DNA of 64,000 bases from an uncultured Bacteroidales bacterium. GTDB lineage: Bacteria; Bacteroidota; Bacteroidia; Bacteroidales; Bacteroidaceae. Position 1 is the stretch's first letter, and each line of letters starts with the position of its first letter. Position numbers and translations under genes: made by a program. Location: NCBI GenBank assembly GCA_902773055.1, contig CACYCZ010000094.1, positions 1 to 64,000 on the forward strand. The letters are read 5' to 3'. Of the stretch, positions 62,758 to 64,000 are shown piece after piece. The notes below the pieces were generated by a model. That model was not told where the DNA came from and searched no databases. It saw only the letters and a list, made by a program, of their open reading frames with translations.

Positions 62758-63374
62758 ACAACAACCTGAAAATTCTTACGAATGGCATATTAAAGGATAA
62801 CCCCACCTTTGTGCTGCTGCTGGGCATGTGTCCCACACTTGGTACGACATCATCGGCTGTAAACGGCCTCTCAATGGGCATAGCCACCATGTTCGTCCTC
62901 ATAATGTCTAATTTTATTATTTCCTGCATTAAAAATCTTATCCCCGACAAAGTACGCATTCCAGCCTACATTGTCATCATAGCTTCTTTGGTCACATTAC
63001 TACAGATGCTTATGCAGGCCTACCTCCCGGCTATATACAATACGCTGGGACTCTTTATCCCTCTGATTGTTGTCAACTGCATCATTCTTGGACGAGCAGA
63101 AGCCTTCGCCGCCAAAAATGGCCCATGGGCAAGCATTCTTGACGGTGTCGGTATCGGACTGGGATTCTCCGGAGCATTAACCTTACTAGGAATCGTACGC
63201 GAAATACTGGGTACTGGAGCTGTATTCCACAGCGACGATTTTGGCCTCAGCGGCATCCCTCTTCAAGGTGAAAGCTATGGAATGCTCGTTTTTGTACTGG
63301 CCCCCGGAGCTTTCCTTGTTTTAGGCTATCTCATAGCATTGTTCAATAAACTTATTCTCAAAAACAATAAATAA
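62754..63374 (+). CDS. rnfE: Rnf electron transport complex subunit E
   Basis: 206 residues, all membrane (six helices). Matches RnfE/RsxE: NPTFVLLLGMCPTLGTTSSAVNGLSMG at the N-terminus with the paired-half cysteine, and VVNCIILGRAEAFA with a second cysteine. The cysteines hold an Fe-S centre between RnfA and RnfE. ATG overlaps the rnfG stop (ATGA). Confidence 0.95.
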   Translation: MNNNLKILTNGILKDNPTFVLLLGMCPTLGTTSSAVNGLSMGIATMFVLIMSNFIISCIKNLIPDKVRIPAYIVIIASLVTLLQMLMQAYLPAIYNTLGLFIPLIVVNCIILGRAEAFAAKNGPWASILDGVGIGLGFSGALTLLGIVREILGTGAVFHSDDFGLSGIPLQGESYGMLVFVLAPGAFLVLGYLIALFNKLILKNNK

Positions 63375-63375
63375 A

Positions 63376-63382
63376 GGAGGAA
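63376..63382 (+). promoter_or_regulatory. Strong Shine-Dalgarno-like site before rnfA
   Basis: AAAGGAGG lies about 8-10 bases before the rnfA ATG at 63390. Confidence 0.6.
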
Positions 63383-63389
63383 ACAGAAT

Positions 63390-64000
63390 ATGGATTACAC
63401 TCTGAATTTATTCCTGATTATTATTACAGCCATCTTTGTCAACAATATCGTCTTGGCTCAATTCCTGGGCATCTGTCCGTTTTTGGGAGTATCCAAGAAA
63501 ACCGATACAGCCTCAGGCATGGGTATGGCTGTGACTGCCGTACTGGTTGTCGCCACACTGGTAACATATATCATTCAGAAATACGTACTTGACGCCTTCG
63601 ATTTAGGTTATCTGCAAACCATCGTCTTTATTTTGGTCATAGCCTCCTTGGTTCAAATGATAGAAATCATTCTGAAGCATTCCATGCCGGCACTTTATCA
63701 GGCTTTAGGCGTATTTCTTCCATTAATAACGACCAATTGCTGTATACTTGGTGTGACCATTCTTGTCATCCAGAAAGATTACGATCTTCTTCAAGGTCTT
63801 GTCTATTCTACAGCCACGGCACTAGGCTTCTGGCTTGCTATGGTCATCTTTGCCGGCATGCGCGAACAACTGGCAATGACTGATACGCCCCGAGCCATGC
63901 GGGGAACACCTTTGGCCCTGATTACTGCGGGATTATTGGCTATGGCTTTCATGGGGTTCTCCGGGGTAGACACAGGACTCCGCATCATGCTGGGATTATA
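63390..64000 (+). CDS. rnfA: Rnf electron transport complex subunit A (partial, 3' end at window edge)
   Basis: At least 203 residues, open at the window edge. Family length is about 190-205, so the stop probably follows at once. Six membrane helices. RnfA signature NNIVLAQFLGICPFLGVSKKTD at the N-terminus and TTNCCILGVTILVIQKDYDLL later. It pairs with RnfE through cysteine ligands (ICPFLG and NCCILG). Completes the set rnfB-C-D-G-E-A. Confidence 0.93.
   Translation, partial: MDYTLNLFLIIITAIFVNNIVLAQFLGICPFLGVSKKTDTASGMGMAVTAVLVVATLVTYIIQKYVLDAFDLGYLQTIVFILVIASLVQMIEIILKHSMPALYQALGVFLPLITTNCCILGVTILVIQKDYDLLQGLVYSTATALGFWLAMVIFAGMREQLAMTDTPRAMRGTPLALITAGLLAMAFMGFSGVDTGLRIMLGL

Overview
The window reads as chromosomal DNA of a Bacteroidales bacterium, most likely Prevotella or a close relative. 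The support is promoter sites of the Bacteroidota type (TAnnTTTG) in front of most transcription units, few Shine-Dalgarno sequences, a BspA-type leucine-rich surface protein, the fused TGS/uridine-kinase-like nucleoside kinase, DUF4250 and DUF4268 proteins, and an rseC-rnfBCDGEA cluster. Nearly all of it is ordinary chromosome. I saw no insertion sequence, phage, CRISPR array, rRNA or tRNA gene.

Layout. 1-1155: partial BspA-like LRR protein. 1722-4933: membrane protein, thyA, folA and a THUMP-like methyltransferase. 5258-7844: anaerobic ribonucleotide reductase nrdD-nrdG. 8600-16731: lpxA-like gene and a tripartite RND efflux operon next to a membrane-bound AraC-type regulator. 16828-17136: small conserved gene of unknown function. 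17839-28937: an arylpyruvate/aromatic amino acid catabolic island (iorA, iorB, two paaK-type ligases, porin, Na+ symporter, aminotransferase, ACT protein, hotdog thioesterase, omega-amidase-like hydrolase, DUF4268). 29346-38229: dacB-like peptidase, nucleoside kinase, LMW phosphatase, mtlD, GDPD-glpT, NamZ. 38700-44817: candidate structured RNA, crcB, a GH9/polysaccharide-deacetylase fusion, a second SSS symporter, an unknown secreted protein and DUF4250. 44854-49019: M3 peptidase and dnaX. 49235-56561 (minus): ffh, folD, rfbF, SDR epimerase, a Tat-type metallo-beta-lactamase-fold protein and LamG-GDPD. 57310-64000: queC, queF, rseC and the Rnf complex, with rnfA cut by the window edge.

How it fits together. 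The aromatic island can import aromatic substrates, transaminate them, oxidise the 2-oxo acids to aryl-acetyl-CoA while reducing ferredoxin, and interconvert CoA esters and free aryl-acids. The Rnf complex at the right end could turn the reduced ferredoxin into an ion gradient. This link is metabolic inference, since the two loci are about 30 kb apart.

The most unusual content lies between genes. Four intergenic gaps each carry an array of exactly four 21-bp units (84 bp), each unit an imperfect palindrome whose two ends co-vary. A second family has a strict 22-bp period centred on AGGCCT and occurs at two loci, both followed by the same CCCCT/AGGGG hairpin. There are also two other tandem-repeat types, a T11G12 tract upstream of the surface-protein gene, and a promoter- and terminator-bounded non-coding transcript candidate at about 38704-38900.
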